Shown in pieces: positions 1-8,191 of a stretch of DNA of 64,000 nucleotides. Source of the stretch: Nannocystis punicea (GTDB taxonomy: Bacteria > Myxococcota_A > Polyangia > Nannocystales > Nannocystaceae); assembly GCF_026965555.1 (NCBI RefSeq), contig NZ_CP114040.1, positions 3,782,001-3,846,000 of the forward strand, written 5' to 3'. Both the position numbers and the translations under genes were made by a program. The notes under the pieces were generated by a model. That model was not told the DNA's origin, did no database searches, and saw only the letters and a program-made list of their open reading frames with translations. The stretch's first letter is position 1, and every line of letters begins with the position of its first letter.

Positions 1-349
1 CGATGAGACAGGCAGTCGAACCGTCCGCTCGCGTCACCCGTCGACGAGTCCGTCGACGAGATCGGAGTGGTCGACAGTCGCAGACTCTGAGGAGCTCCTG
101 CGCACGGGATTCCGGTCGCGGTTCGACGGAGGCGGTCGACAGCCGCAGACTCTGCGGAGCTCCTGCGAAGGGGACACCCGTCGCGGGTCGACGGAGGCGC
201 TCGCAGACCGTGGCGACCTTCTGCGGAGGGGATGCCGGTCGCAGCGGCGGTCGGGGTCCGCGGAGACGTCCCCCTGAACGCCAGATCTGCCGTTCGTCGG
301 AGCGACAACGATCGTTGTTCGCGTCGACCGGCATCCGGATAATGAGGCG
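1..349. repeat. Non-coding stretch with 65-bp degenerate tandem repeats
   Basis: No convincing gene. Two good copies of a 65-bp unit start at 71 and 136 (both carry tcgaca-g-cgcagactctg followed by ggagctcctgcg), and a weaker third starts at 201. The period is not a multiple of three, which argues against coding. The last bases hold a good sigma70-type promoter for the next gene: ttgttc at 315-320, 17-bp spacer, gataat at 338-343. Confidence 0.6.
315..343 (+). promoter_or_regulatory. Sigma70-like promoter of the DUF4215 lipoprotein
   Basis: ttgttc (315-320), 17-bp spacer, gataat (338-343). The predicted transcript start is at or within a few bases of the ATG at 350, so the mRNA would be leaderless or nearly so. 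Seen by eye; not tested. Confidence 0.5.
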
Positions 350-1837
350 ATGGAGAGGCGTATGGATTCGAGGACGAGATGGGCGGCGATAGGGTTGTGG
401 ATGGGACTCGCGGGCTGTAGCGACGATGGCACGGCGAGCGCGACGGCGCAGCCGACCGGTAGCACCACCGAGGAAGAGACCGGCACCACCGGGCCGAGCT
501 CCGGGGAGCCGACCACGGGCGTGCCGACGACGACCGCGACGACCGAGACGGGCACGGACTCGACGACGACGACGAGCACGAGCGAGCCGACCACCGAGAC
601 GAGCGAGCCGGGCACGACGACGACGACGACGACGACCGAGCCGGAGACCTCGACGGGCCCGGCGCCGGTGTGCGGAGACGGTCAGCAGGACGCCGGCGAG
701 GAGTGCGACGACGGCAACGACGACGACACCGACGCGTGCACGAACGCGTGCACGAACGCGAGCTGCGGCGACGCGATCGTGCAGGCCGGGGTCGAGGAGT
801 GCGACGACGGCAACCCGGAGGACGCGGACACGTGCACGAACGCGTGCAAGAACGCGGCCTGCGGCGACGGCATCGTCGGGCCCGGCGAGATGTGCGACGA
901 CGGCAACCAGGTCGACGACGACGAGTGCTCGAACACCTGCGCGGCGGCCGGCTGCGGCGACGGCGTCGTCCAGGCGCCCGAGGAGTGCGACGACGGCAAC
1001 GACGACGACACCGACGCGTGCCTCGCCACGTGCCTGGCGGCCGAGTGCGGCGACGGGGCGGTGCAGGCCGACGTCGAGGCGTGCGACGACGGCAACGACG
1101 ACGACACCGACGCGTGCCTCGGCACCTGCGCGGCGGCCGAGTGCGGCGATTCGGTGGTACAGGCGGGCGTCGAGGAGTGCGACGACGGCAACATGAGCGA
1201 CACCGACGCGTGCCTCGCCACCTGCAAGGCGGCCACGTGCGGCGACGGCAAGGTGCAGGCGGGCGTCGAGGAGTGCGACGACGGCAACATGGTCGACGAC
1301 GACGCGTGCAACAACAACTGCAAGTCGGGCCAGCGGATCGTGTTCGTCACCAGCACGACCTACAGCGGCAACCTCGGCGGCCTCGCCGGCGCCGACGCGC
1401 AGTGCAACCTCCGCGCGGCCGCGGGTGGCCTGCCTGGCACGTACATGGCCTGGCTCAGCGACGACACGGGCTCGCCGTCGACGCGCATGAACAAGTCGAC
1501 GGTGCCCTACGTGCTGCCCAACGGGGTCAAGGTCGCCAACAACTGGGCCGACCTGACCGACGGCAACCTCCTCGGGGCGATCACGGTCACCGAGATCGGC
1601 GGCCCGGTGCCCACCACCAACTTCTGCGGCCCCAACGAGGCGACGGTCTGGACCAACACGACGCCCGCCGGGACTCAGATCAATTCACAGGGCAACTGCG
1701 CCAACTGGACCGGCGGCGCCGGCGGATCGAACTGGGGCTTCGCCACCCGCGTCGACAACGGCTGGACGCAGTGGTGCAACGGCGGCGCCTGCATCCACCC
1801 GGCCTTCCTCGCGCCGATCTATTGCTTTCAGCAGTAG
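350..1837 (+). CDS. Exported lipoprotein with seven DUF4215 Cys-rich repeats and a DUF1554-like C-terminal domain
   Basis: Surface lipoprotein of unknown function. The N-terminus carries a signal peptide ending in a lipobox (LAGC), followed by about 80 residues of Thr/Glu/Gly/Ser-rich linker. Seven tandem cysteine-rich repeats of the type CGDG..QAGVEECDDGN follow (roughly residues 105-330), which is the DUF4215/TIGR02232 repeat abundant in myxobacteria. The last ~160 residues begin RIVFVTSTTYSGNLGG and contain LAGADAQCN, WLSD and a Cys-rich end, resembling the DUF1554 secreted domain. An alternative in-frame ATG lies at 362 and gives an equally good signal peptide; 350 is kept because of the promoter position. 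The repeats suggest a disulphide-rod stalk presenting the C-terminal domain; that is inference. The downstream gene is 430 bp away, so it is probably a single transcription unit. Confidence 0.85.
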   Translation: MERRMDSRTRWAAIGLWMGLAGCSDDGTASATAQPTGSTTEEETGTTGPSSGEPTTGVPTTTATTETGTDSTTTTSTSEPTTETSEPGTTTTTTTTEPETSTGPAPVCGDGQQDAGEECDDGNDDDTDACTNACTNASCGDAIVQAGVEECDDGNPEDADTCTNACKNAACGDGIVGPGEMCDDGNQVDDDECSNTCAAAGCGDGVVQAPEECDDGNDDDTDACLATCLAAECGDGAVQADVEACDDGNDDDTDACLGTCAAAECGDSVVQAGVEECDDGNMSDTDACLATCKAATCGDGKVQAGVEECDDGNMVDDDACNNNCKSGQRIVFVTSTTYSGNLGGLAGADAQCNLRAAAGGLPGTYMAWLSDDTGSPSTRMNKSTVPYVLPNGVKVANNWADLTDGNLLGAITVTEIGGPVPTTNFCGPNEATVWTNTTPAGTQINSQGNCANWTGGAGGSNWGFATRVDNGWTQWCNGGACIHPAFLAPIYCFQQ

Positions 1838-2269
1838 GCGGTCGGCGTATTCGCCGAGAATCCCGGGCGCGGCGACGTGCCCGCAATTGCGTAGGTCCGG
1901 GCCGCTCACGCGTGCGCGCGTGGGCGCGACGTGGAGTCGCCGCAGAGCTCGCCGCAATCGCGGCGCAGAGCCCGGTGGGCCCGCCGCACCGAACGGCGTT
2001 GAACTCACCCCAAAAATCGCCGCGAGGTCGACCGCCCCCGAATCCATCACCGGACTCGACAGCGCATTCGCGACTCGCTGCATTGGCTGGGAGGCGCCGA
2101 CGGATCGTGTTCCGGGCCCCAATGCTCGGTTGCGTGACCTGCGGACGGCCCCCCGTTGAAGGTTTGCACGCGGAAGAGTATGGTGCCTCGCCAACTCGCG
2201 CCATAGGCCCCGGCGCTCCTGCCGGGGCCGTGGGCGGGCTTTGTCCGGCGACCGCCCCGAGGTGCTCCG
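1838..2269. other. 432-bp intergenic region, no gene seen
   Basis: No supported reading frame, no clear terminator hairpin and no repeat. The last ~15 bp hold the GAGG ribosome-binding site of the gene at 2270. Confidence 0.5.
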
Positions 2270-5140
2270 ATGAAAGATAAGTCCCGCGACCTTCCCTCCT
2301 GCTACGATTGCGCCGCCGATCCGGGCGGGCGTCTCGAGCAGATGTTCGTCGAGATCGTGCAGAAGCGGCGCATCGCGCTCGGCCAGTCGCCCGCGCTGCG
2401 GCCGGTGTTCCGCAAGCTGCACGGGGTCGTGGGCGCCAAGTTCGTCGTCCGGCCCGGCCTGCCGCCCGGGCTCGCCGTCGGCGTATTCGCCGGCACCTCC
2501 TACGACGCGTGGGTCCGCTTCTCGAGCGACACCGCCCCGACCAGCGCGGACCTCACGTCGACTCTCGGCGTCGGCATCAAGCTGTTCGGCGTGCCCGGGC
2601 CCAAGCTGCTCGGCGACGGCGACACCCACGACTTCCTGCTGCAGAACCACGACGTGTTCTTCGTCGACACCGCGAAGGACATGTGCGAGTTCACCTACGC
2701 CGGCGTGGTCGCCGGCGATTATCAGCCGTACCTCGACGCCCATCCGGTCACCGCCCGGATCCTCAACGAGATGGCCAAGGTCGAGGGCAGCGTGCTGACC
2801 ACGCCGTATTGGAGCGTGCTGCCGTTCCGCCTGGGCGGTGATTACGTCAAGTACTTCCTGCGCCCGACCGTGCCGGCGGCCAACGTGCCCGACGACGCGA
2901 CCGATTATCTGGCGACCGACCTGCGCACGCGCCTGCGCGACGGCGCCTACACCTTCGAGTTCTGCGTCCTGCCGCGGACCGACCCGAAGAACATGCCGCT
3001 CGACGCGGCGACCGTGGCGTGGAACAGCGAGCCGATCGTCGTGGCCACGCTCGAGATCCCCAAGCAGGATGTCGACGCCGCCGGGCAGAGCAGCTACGGC
3101 GAGAACCTCGCCTTCAACATCTGGCACGCCCTCGCCGAGCACGAGCCGGTCGGCAGCATCGCCGAGGTGCGCAAGCGGGTCTACGCCGCCAGCGCCACCA
3201 CGCGCCATACCGCCAACGGCATCGCCGACGAGGAGCCGCGGGCGCCGCGGCCGTTTCCTCCGGCCGCACCCGCGCCCGCCGACTCGTGCATCGTCGCGGC
3301 GGTGATTCACCCGTCGATCGGCGTCGCCCGGGTCGGCAACAGCCCCGACAAGTGGTTCATCGGGCCCGAGGTGCCCGATCCGCCCGCGCCCGCGCCCGGC
3401 AGTCGGCGCGACGACCAGGGCCGGCTCGCGCGCCAGGCCGCGAGGTTCCGCGTCTACGGCGTCGACGCCACCGGCAAGATCGTGCGCGAGCTGACCGACG
3501 CGCGGGTGAAGTGGACAGTCCACCTCGCCAACAAGAAGGCGGCCTGGTATCAGTTCCAGCTCGCCCTCGACGTGCCCGAGGTGGCCTCCGCTCCGCCGAC
3601 GCTGCTGCGCAACGCCGCCGTCGCCGATCGCACGAAGCTCGTCATCGATCCGGGGCCGCGGTCGATCAGCGGCGCGAATCGACCGGGCGTGCAGTTCGAC
3701 ACCGGCGCCTTCATGGGCACGCACGTCTACCTCGGCGAGCTGCGCACCGACGACGCCGGCCGCCTGCTCGTGCTCGGCGGGCGCGGTCACTCGGCCTCGT
3801 TCGACGGCAGCCGCGCGGTCACCTTCGCCAACAACGACGGCTGGCACGACGACACCGCCGACGGTCCGGTCACCGCCGAGGTCGTGCTCGACGGGCGCGC
3901 GCTGGCGGTCAAGCCGGCGTGGGTGATCGTCGCGCCGCCCGACTACGCGCCGATGCGCAAGAGCGTGCGGACGATGTGGGATCTGATGCGCGACGTGGCG
4001 ATCCAGGGCGGCCTCCTCGGCCGGCCCGCGCGGCCCTCCTTCAACGGCGACATCCGCCCGATCTTCGAGCGCCTGTCCGGCCTGCAGTGGGTCAACGCCG
4101 GCTTCGCCGCGGCGTTCGGCTACAAGGGCCAGTTCGACCTGACCGAGCCGGCCACCCTGCGGCGGCTCGCGGTCGCCGACCCGGCCCAGCGCGAGCAACG
4201 GCGCGTCCTCGCCAATCAGTTCCGCGTCCTCGACCGCGACGGCTGGGCCGCGCAGCAGTGGCCGTGGCTGTACGGCGACGCGATGAACATCCCGCCGGCC
4301 GAGACCCCGCGGCAGAACGCGGTCCTCACCGACACTCAATTGGCGATGCTGCAGCAGTGGGCCGCCGGCGACTTCGACGAGGACTACGACACCGCCCCGC
4401 CGCCGGCGCGCATCGAGGACGTCCCGGTCGCGCAGCAGGGCGCGATGCTCGACCGCGCGGCCCTCGACCACTGCCTCGCCGACGCGTTCCACCCCGGCTG
4501 CGAGATGACCTGGCCGGTGCGACATGTCCAGATGTACATGGCGCCGTTCCGCTTCAAGCACGCCACCCAGGCGGTCGAGCCCAGCTACGGCGCGGCCCTG
4601 ATCGGCGACACGTTGACCCTGCCCGACGGGCCGATCGCCGGGCAGTTCCCCGGCGGCATCACCCGCTGGATGGCGGTGCCGTGGCAGACCGACACCGCGA
4701 GCTGCCGCTCGGGCTACATCAAATCGTACGACCCGTACCTGCCGACCTTCTGGCCGGCGCGGGTGCCCAATCAGGTGCTCACGCGCGAGAACTACGACAT
4801 CGTCGTCGATCCGCAGCGGCCGCTCGCCGAGCGCCTGACCGCGTTCGCCCACCGGGCCTCGTGGACGCGCACCTTCGACGCCGCCTCGTACACCGAGACG
4901 ATCAACAACTTCGTCGCCCACATCGACTGGCCCGGCGTGGTCGAGCCGCGGCCGGGGCCGACCGACGGGGCGCCGTTCCCCGCGGTGCTCGAGGTCGAGG
5001 AGCTGCCGCAGCCGCTGGTCGCCGCGCCGCAGGGCCTCCCCGCGGGGACGGTCGCCACGCCGGCGGAGACCGAGGCGCTCGAGAAAGAGCTGCTGGCGAT
5101 CGAGAAGGTGCATCGCTTCCCGACCGGGCTGCATCGATGA
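2270..5140 (+). CDS. Catalase-like domain fused to a LodA-like quinoprotein amine/amino-acid oxidase
   Basis: A 956-residue fusion. Residues ~20-325 match the divergent heme catalase family. By eye, H51 (in KLHGVVGAKF) takes the distal histidine place, N126 (in LLQNHDVFF) the distal asparagine, and R301-xxx-Y305 the proximal tyrosine motif. Residues ~345-940 match LodA/GoxA, the cysteine tryptophylquinone (CTQ) oxidases that oxidise lysine or glycine and release H2O2. The LodA part opens with SIGVARVGNSP and RRDDQG...RQAARFRVYG. C744 (HPGCEMTW) and W805 (VPWQTD) are the likely CTQ-forming pair, 61 residues apart, close to the spacing I recall for LodA. The start is supported by GAGG 8-9 bases upstream. 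The stop overlaps the next start (ATGA), coupling it to the LodB-like flavoprotein, as in known lodAB pairs. The substrate cannot be read from the sequence. No signal peptide is evident. LodA-like identity is fairly sure; catalase activity is inferred. Confidence 0.85.
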   Translation: MKDKSRDLPSCYDCAADPGGRLEQMFVEIVQKRRIALGQSPALRPVFRKLHGVVGAKFVVRPGLPPGLAVGVFAGTSYDAWVRFSSDTAPTSADLTSTLGVGIKLFGVPGPKLLGDGDTHDFLLQNHDVFFVDTAKDMCEFTYAGVVAGDYQPYLDAHPVTARILNEMAKVEGSVLTTPYWSVLPFRLGGDYVKYFLRPTVPAANVPDDATDYLATDLRTRLRDGAYTFEFCVLPRTDPKNMPLDAATVAWNSEPIVVATLEIPKQDVDAAGQSSYGENLAFNIWHALAEHEPVGSIAEVRKRVYAASATTRHTANGIADEEPRAPRPFPPAAPAPADSCIVAAVIHPSIGVARVGNSPDKWFIGPEVPDPPAPAPGSRRDDQGRLARQAARFRVYGVDATGKIVRELTDARVKWTVHLANKKAAWYQFQLALDVPEVASAPPTLLRNAAVADRTKLVIDPGPRSISGANRPGVQFDTGAFMGTHVYLGELRTDDAGRLLVLGGRGHSASFDGSRAVTFANNDGWHDDTADGPVTAEVVLDGRALAVKPAWVIVAPPDYAPMRKSVRTMWDLMRDVAIQGGLLGRPARPSFNGDIRPIFERLSGLQWVNAGFAAAFGYKGQFDLTEPATLRRLAVADPAQREQRRVLANQFRVLDRDGWAAQQWPWLYGDAMNIPPAETPRQNAVLTDTQLAMLQQWAAGDFDEDYDTAPPPARIEDVPVAQQGAMLDRAALDHCLADAFHPGCEMTWPVRHVQMYMAPFRFKHATQAVEPSYGAALIGDTLTLPDGPIAGQFPGGITRWMAVPWQTDTASCRSGYIKSYDPYLPTFWPARVPNQVLTRENYDIVVDPQRPLAERLTAFAHRASWTRTFDAASYTETINNFVAHIDWPGVVEPRPGPTDGAPFPAVLEVEELPQPLVAAPQGLPAGTVATPAETEALEKELLAIEKVHRFPTGLHR

Positions 5141-6237
5141 GGCCGGATGTCGACGTCGTGGTCGTCGGCGGCGGCCCGGCCGGGGCCGTCGCCGCGCTGA
5201 ACCTCGCGCCCGGGCGCTCGCTCCTGCTGGTCGAGCGGCGCGAGCGAGCCGTCCGGGTCGGCGAGTCGCTGCTGCCGGCCGCGCGCCGGCTGCTGGCCGA
5301 CATGGGGCTTCTCGACGCGTTCGCGGCCGAGGGTCACGCGCCGTGGTACGGCAACACGTCCAGCTGGGGCGGCGACGCGATCGAGGAGCTCGACTTCCTG
5401 CGCGGGCCCGACGGCCACGGCTGGCACCTCGACCGCGCCCGCTTCGAGACGTGGTTGCAGCGCGAGGCGGTGGCCCGCGGCGCGCGGCTGGTCCACGCGG
5501 TCGCCAGCGACGTGCAGCCCGCGGCGCCCGGCTGGCGCCTGCTGTTGCGCGGCCCCGGCGGCGCGGTCCGGGTGCACACGCGCGCGCTGCTCGACGCCGG
5601 CGGCCGCTGCTCGCCGCTGTCGCGGCGCCTGGGCGGCGTGCGTACGCGCGACGATCGCCTCGTCTGCGGCTGGCTGCACGGCGAGGGCGACGGCCCCGGG
5701 TTGACCAGCATCGTCGCCGAGCCCGACGGCTGGTGGTACACCGCGCCGCTGCCGGGCGCGCGCCGGATCCTCGCGTTCCACACCGACGCCGATCTGCCGG
5801 CCGCCCGCGAAGCCCGCGATCCCGCGCTTCTGCTCGCCCGCGCCGCCGCGGTCCCGCAGCTGGCCCCCTGGCTCGCCGGGGCCCGCTTCGCCGCGCCCGC
5901 GGCCGCCGGCCTCGCCCTCGCGCACGGGGCCGTCCTCGCGCCCGCGGCCGGCCCCGGGTGGGCCGCCGTCGGCGACGCCGCCCTCGGCTTCGACCCGCTC
6001 GCCTCGCAGGGTCTGTTCAATGCGCTCTACACCGGCCTCGCCGCGGCGGAGGCGATGGCTCGCCACCTGGACGGCGAGCCCGACGCGGTCGCCGACTACA
6101 CCCGCCAGCTCGCCCGCGTGCGCGAGGCCTACGTCCGCCACCGCGACGAGACCTACCGCCGCGAGCAGCGCTGGTCCTCGCGCCCGTTCTGGGCCCGCCG
6201 GCATGTCCTCGCCGCGCCGTGGGCCGAGGTGTCTTGA
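5137..6237 (+). CDS. LodB-like FAD-dependent monooxygenase (CTQ cofactor maturase)
   Basis: A 366-residue flavoprotein of the tryptophan halogenase/LodB type. It opens with the FAD-binding beta-alpha-beta VVVVGGGPAGAVAALNL (GxGxxG). Further signatures are VGESLLPAARRLL, WHLDRARFETWL, and a GDAALGFDPLASQG motif near residue 280 that contacts FAD. LodB proteins are needed to hydroxylate the tryptophan of the partner LodA during CTQ formation, and are always encoded beside it. The four-base ATGA overlap with the upstream LodA-like gene supports this role here. The gene is followed by a perfect hairpin and T-run. A role in modifying another substrate (halogenase or dehydrogenase) is possible from the fold alone but unlikely given the neighbour. 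Confidence 0.85.
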   Translation: MRPDVDVVVVGGGPAGAVAALNLAPGRSLLLVERRERAVRVGESLLPAARRLLADMGLLDAFAAEGHAPWYGNTSSWGGDAIEELDFLRGPDGHGWHLDRARFETWLQREAVARGARLVHAVASDVQPAAPGWRLLLRGPGGAVRVHTRALLDAGGRCSPLSRRLGGVRTRDDRLVCGWLHGEGDGPGLTSIVAEPDGWWYTAPLPGARRILAFHTDADLPAAREARDPALLLARAAAVPQLAPWLAGARFAAPAAAGLALAHGAVLAPAAGPGWAAVGDAALGFDPLASQGLFNALYTGLAAAEAMARHLDGEPDAVADYTRQLARVREAYVRHRDETYRREQRWSSRPFWARRHVLAAPWAEVS

Positions 6238-6241
6238 AGGG

Positions 6242-6306
6242 CATGCTCTCGAGGACATGCCCGTTCGTAAATGTCCTCGAGAGCATGTTCACATGGACAT
6301 GTTTTT
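6242..6306. terminator. Perfect 17-bp inverted repeat with T-run: probable terminator, GGACATGTCC family
   Basis: The left arm 6242-6258 (catgctctcgaggacat) and right arm 6271-6287 are exact reverse complements around a 12-base loop. A further acatg-ga-catgt palindrome then runs into five T residues (6302-6306). It lies between convergent genes (ends 6237 and 6390), so it can stop transcripts from the left and probably from both sides. The arms contain the ctcgaggacatg sequence that recurs through the window. Confidence 0.75.
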
Positions 6307-6389
6307 ATGGGCGCATGCGCTGCCCGGCGCGTCGCCGAGGAGCGAGCAGGCCGGATCCTCGTGACCGACCGTCTCCGCGCCCCGGCCGC

Positions 6390-7133
6390 TCAGCCGACCT
6401 CGACGGCGACGTCCGCGGCCACCAGCGGATCCTCCTCCGGGATCCACGGCGCGCCCGGCTCGAACGAGCCGGTGACGTCGATGTCGAGGCTCATCGGCTT
6501 GCCCTGGATGTCGACGCCGCTGAACGTCACCACGCCGACGCCGCTCTCGGCGTACGCCGGCTCGTTCATCCACCAGTCGTACGGGTCGAAGCAAGCGTCG
6601 ACGGTGTCGTGGACGAACACGTAGCGGACGGCCCACTCGGCCGGCTGCTCGATCGGCTCGAGGCCCGGCCCATCGACTGCGCCGGTCATCAGCGACTCGA
6701 GGATGAGCCCGCGACAGAGGCCCGCCTCGTCGTCCTGCTGGATCACGCGGAGCTGCAGGCTGACGCCGTCGACCCACCACGCCCTCGTCACGGGCGAGAC
6801 GGGCGCGCCGGTGGTCCCGGTCGAGGTGCCGTCGTCGCTCGTCTCGCTCGTGGTCGCGGCGCCGGTGGTGCTCTCGCCGCCGGTGGTGGTCGTCGTCTCG
6901 CCCGTGCTCGACGTCGGCTCGACGCTGGTGGTGGGCGTGCCGCTCGCGCTGCCGCTGCTCGTCGTCTCGCCGCTGCTCGTGCTCGTGGCGCCGCCCGGGC
7001 TCGACGTCTCGCCCGTGCTCGTGGTCAGGTCCGGGCTCGTGTCGCCGCCGGTCTCGGTCGAGGCGCCCGACGCGTCGCCGCAGGCGGGCGCGAGCGCGAA
7101 TGCAAGCAGGACGGGACGGACGAGTCGTCGCAT
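6390..7133 (-). CDS. Predicted lipoprotein with Thr/Ser-rich linker, unknown function
   Basis: About 247 residues from the chosen ATG at 7133. The N-terminus MRRLVRPVLLAFALAPAC is a lipoprotein signal with the cysteine in a PAC lipobox, which is why this start is preferred over an upstream in-frame one at 7232. Next comes ~80 residues of Thr/Ser/Gly/Glu linker, then a ~155-residue globular domain (VTRAWWVDGVSLQLRVI onward) that contains DACFDPYDWWMNEP and a secreted, ligand-binding flavour. I do not recognise the family. It shares its linker design with the other lipoproteins in the window (350, 11115, 15695, 17245, 61064). Confidence 0.75.
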   Translation of the reverse strand: MRRLVRPVLLAFALAPACGDASGASTETGGDTSPDLTTSTGETSSPGGATSTSSGETTSSGSASGTPTTSVEPTSSTGETTTTTGGESTTGAATTSETSDDGTSTGTTGAPVSPVTRAWWVDGVSLQLRVIQQDDEAGLCRGLILESLMTGAVDGPGLEPIEQPAEWAVRYVFVHDTVDACFDPYDWWMNEPAYAESGVGVVTFSGVDIQGKPMSLDIDVTGSFEPGAPWIPEEDPLVAADVAVEVG

Positions 7134-7287
7134 CGGGCGGTGATAACCCGCTGCCGCGCGGCTCACCAGAGGTCGTGGGAGGGACGGCGGAGCTGTCTTC
7201 TGGGGGCGCAGGCGACAAGGCGGATCCGCCACGCCACGCCTTGGCGCGTCCCCGAGCCGACGGCGCGCTCGTCCGCGGCGCGCGTCC

Positions 7288-7839
7288 TCAGGCCGCGTGC
7301 TTCTGCACCCACGCGACGTACTTGTCGATCCAGCCCTGCAGGAATTTGCGGCTGACCGCGCCGATGTTCCCGTCGGCGTCGAACAGGTTGTCGGTGACGT
7401 GGATGAACGCCTCGGGCTGGCCGAGCGTGGGCATGTCGAGGTAGGCGAGGATGTCGCGCAGGTGTTGTTGCGCGCAGGCGGTGCCGATGGAGCCGATGGA
7501 GGCGCCGATCACCCCGGCGGGCTTGCCGGCGAAGGCGTTGTGGCCGTACGGCCGCGAGGCGTGATCGATGGCGTTCTTCAACACGCCGGGGATCGAGCGA
7601 TTGTACTCGGGGGTGACGAACAGGACCCCGTGCGACCGCTTGATCTCGGCCTTCAGCCGCTTCGCCGGCGCCGGCTGATCGGCGTCGTCGTCCTGGTTGT
7701 AGAGCGGCAGGTCGCCGATCTCGAGCAGGTTGCACTCGAACTCCTTCGGCGCGAGGCGGGTGAGGGCGATCGCCAATTTGCCATTGAAGGACTCGCGGCG
7801 CAGGCTGCCGACCAGGACGGCGATTTCGTAGCGACTCAT
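7288..7839 (-). CDS. NADPH-dependent FMN reductase (flavodoxin-like fold)
   Basis: 183 residues. The FMN phosphate loop GSLRRESFN (residues ~11-19) and the flavin-binding PEYNRSIPGVLKNAID (~77-92) are typical of the NADPH-dependent FMN reductase family (ChrR/YieF/SsuE/azoreductase relatives), a cytosolic flavin or quinone reductase. The length matches the family. It stands alone on the minus strand, with about 150 bp separating it from the downstream lipoprotein. The physiological acceptor (quinone, chromate, azo dye or free FMN) cannot be read from sequence. Confidence 0.9.
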   Translation of the reverse strand: MSRYEIAVLVGSLRRESFNGKLAIALTRLAPKEFECNLLEIGDLPLYNQDDDADQPAPAKRLKAEIKRSHGVLFVTPEYNRSIPGVLKNAIDHASRPYGHNAFAGKPAGVIGASIGSIGTACAQQHLRDILAYLDMPTLGQPEAFIHVTDNLFDADGNIGAVSRKFLQGWIDKYVAWVQKHAA

Positions 7840-8191
7840 GGGATGAACCTCCGGCTCCTGCGCCCGCTCGCCCGGACGCCCCAGGCTCTTATCATCCTTC
7901 GCCGATCACGCAATCGTGCGACCGCGCCGGCGGGCGGACCGCCGTGTATTCGGCGGCGCGGCCGCCGGCGCCGGGTGCGTCCGCTCGTCGGCGCCGGACG
8001 CGACCTGCGACCGGCCCGGACCTGTGCCGACAGCCTCGCAAGCGCCTCAAGGGGCAGGTACGCGCTCTGTCGTTCCACTACATGTCTCTCCGGACAGCTG
8101 CTGCAGGCGCCGCACGCACACCGACGCCGATGTGCATCTCCCGCGTTCGGGGATGTGTGCCATTCCCCCCAGGTCTCGATATTCTGGAGCC
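7840..8191. other. 352-bp divergent intergenic region
   Basis: It lies between divergently transcribed genes, so it should hold both promoters. I see no gene and no clear repeat. A CTGGAG ribosome-binding site sits just before the GTG at 8192. Confidence 0.5.

Noticed and set aside
2408..2422. Catalase-like domain lacking the distal histidine (Phe47 at that position)
   Set aside because: Aligning H51 instead gives the usual seven-residue distance to the next conserved Phe and a normal distance to N126; still only by eye.
1685..5134. 1149-codon open frame antisense to the LodA-like gene
   Set aside because: Arg/Val/Leu/Gly-rich translation with no domain, produced by GC bias opposite a well-supported gene.
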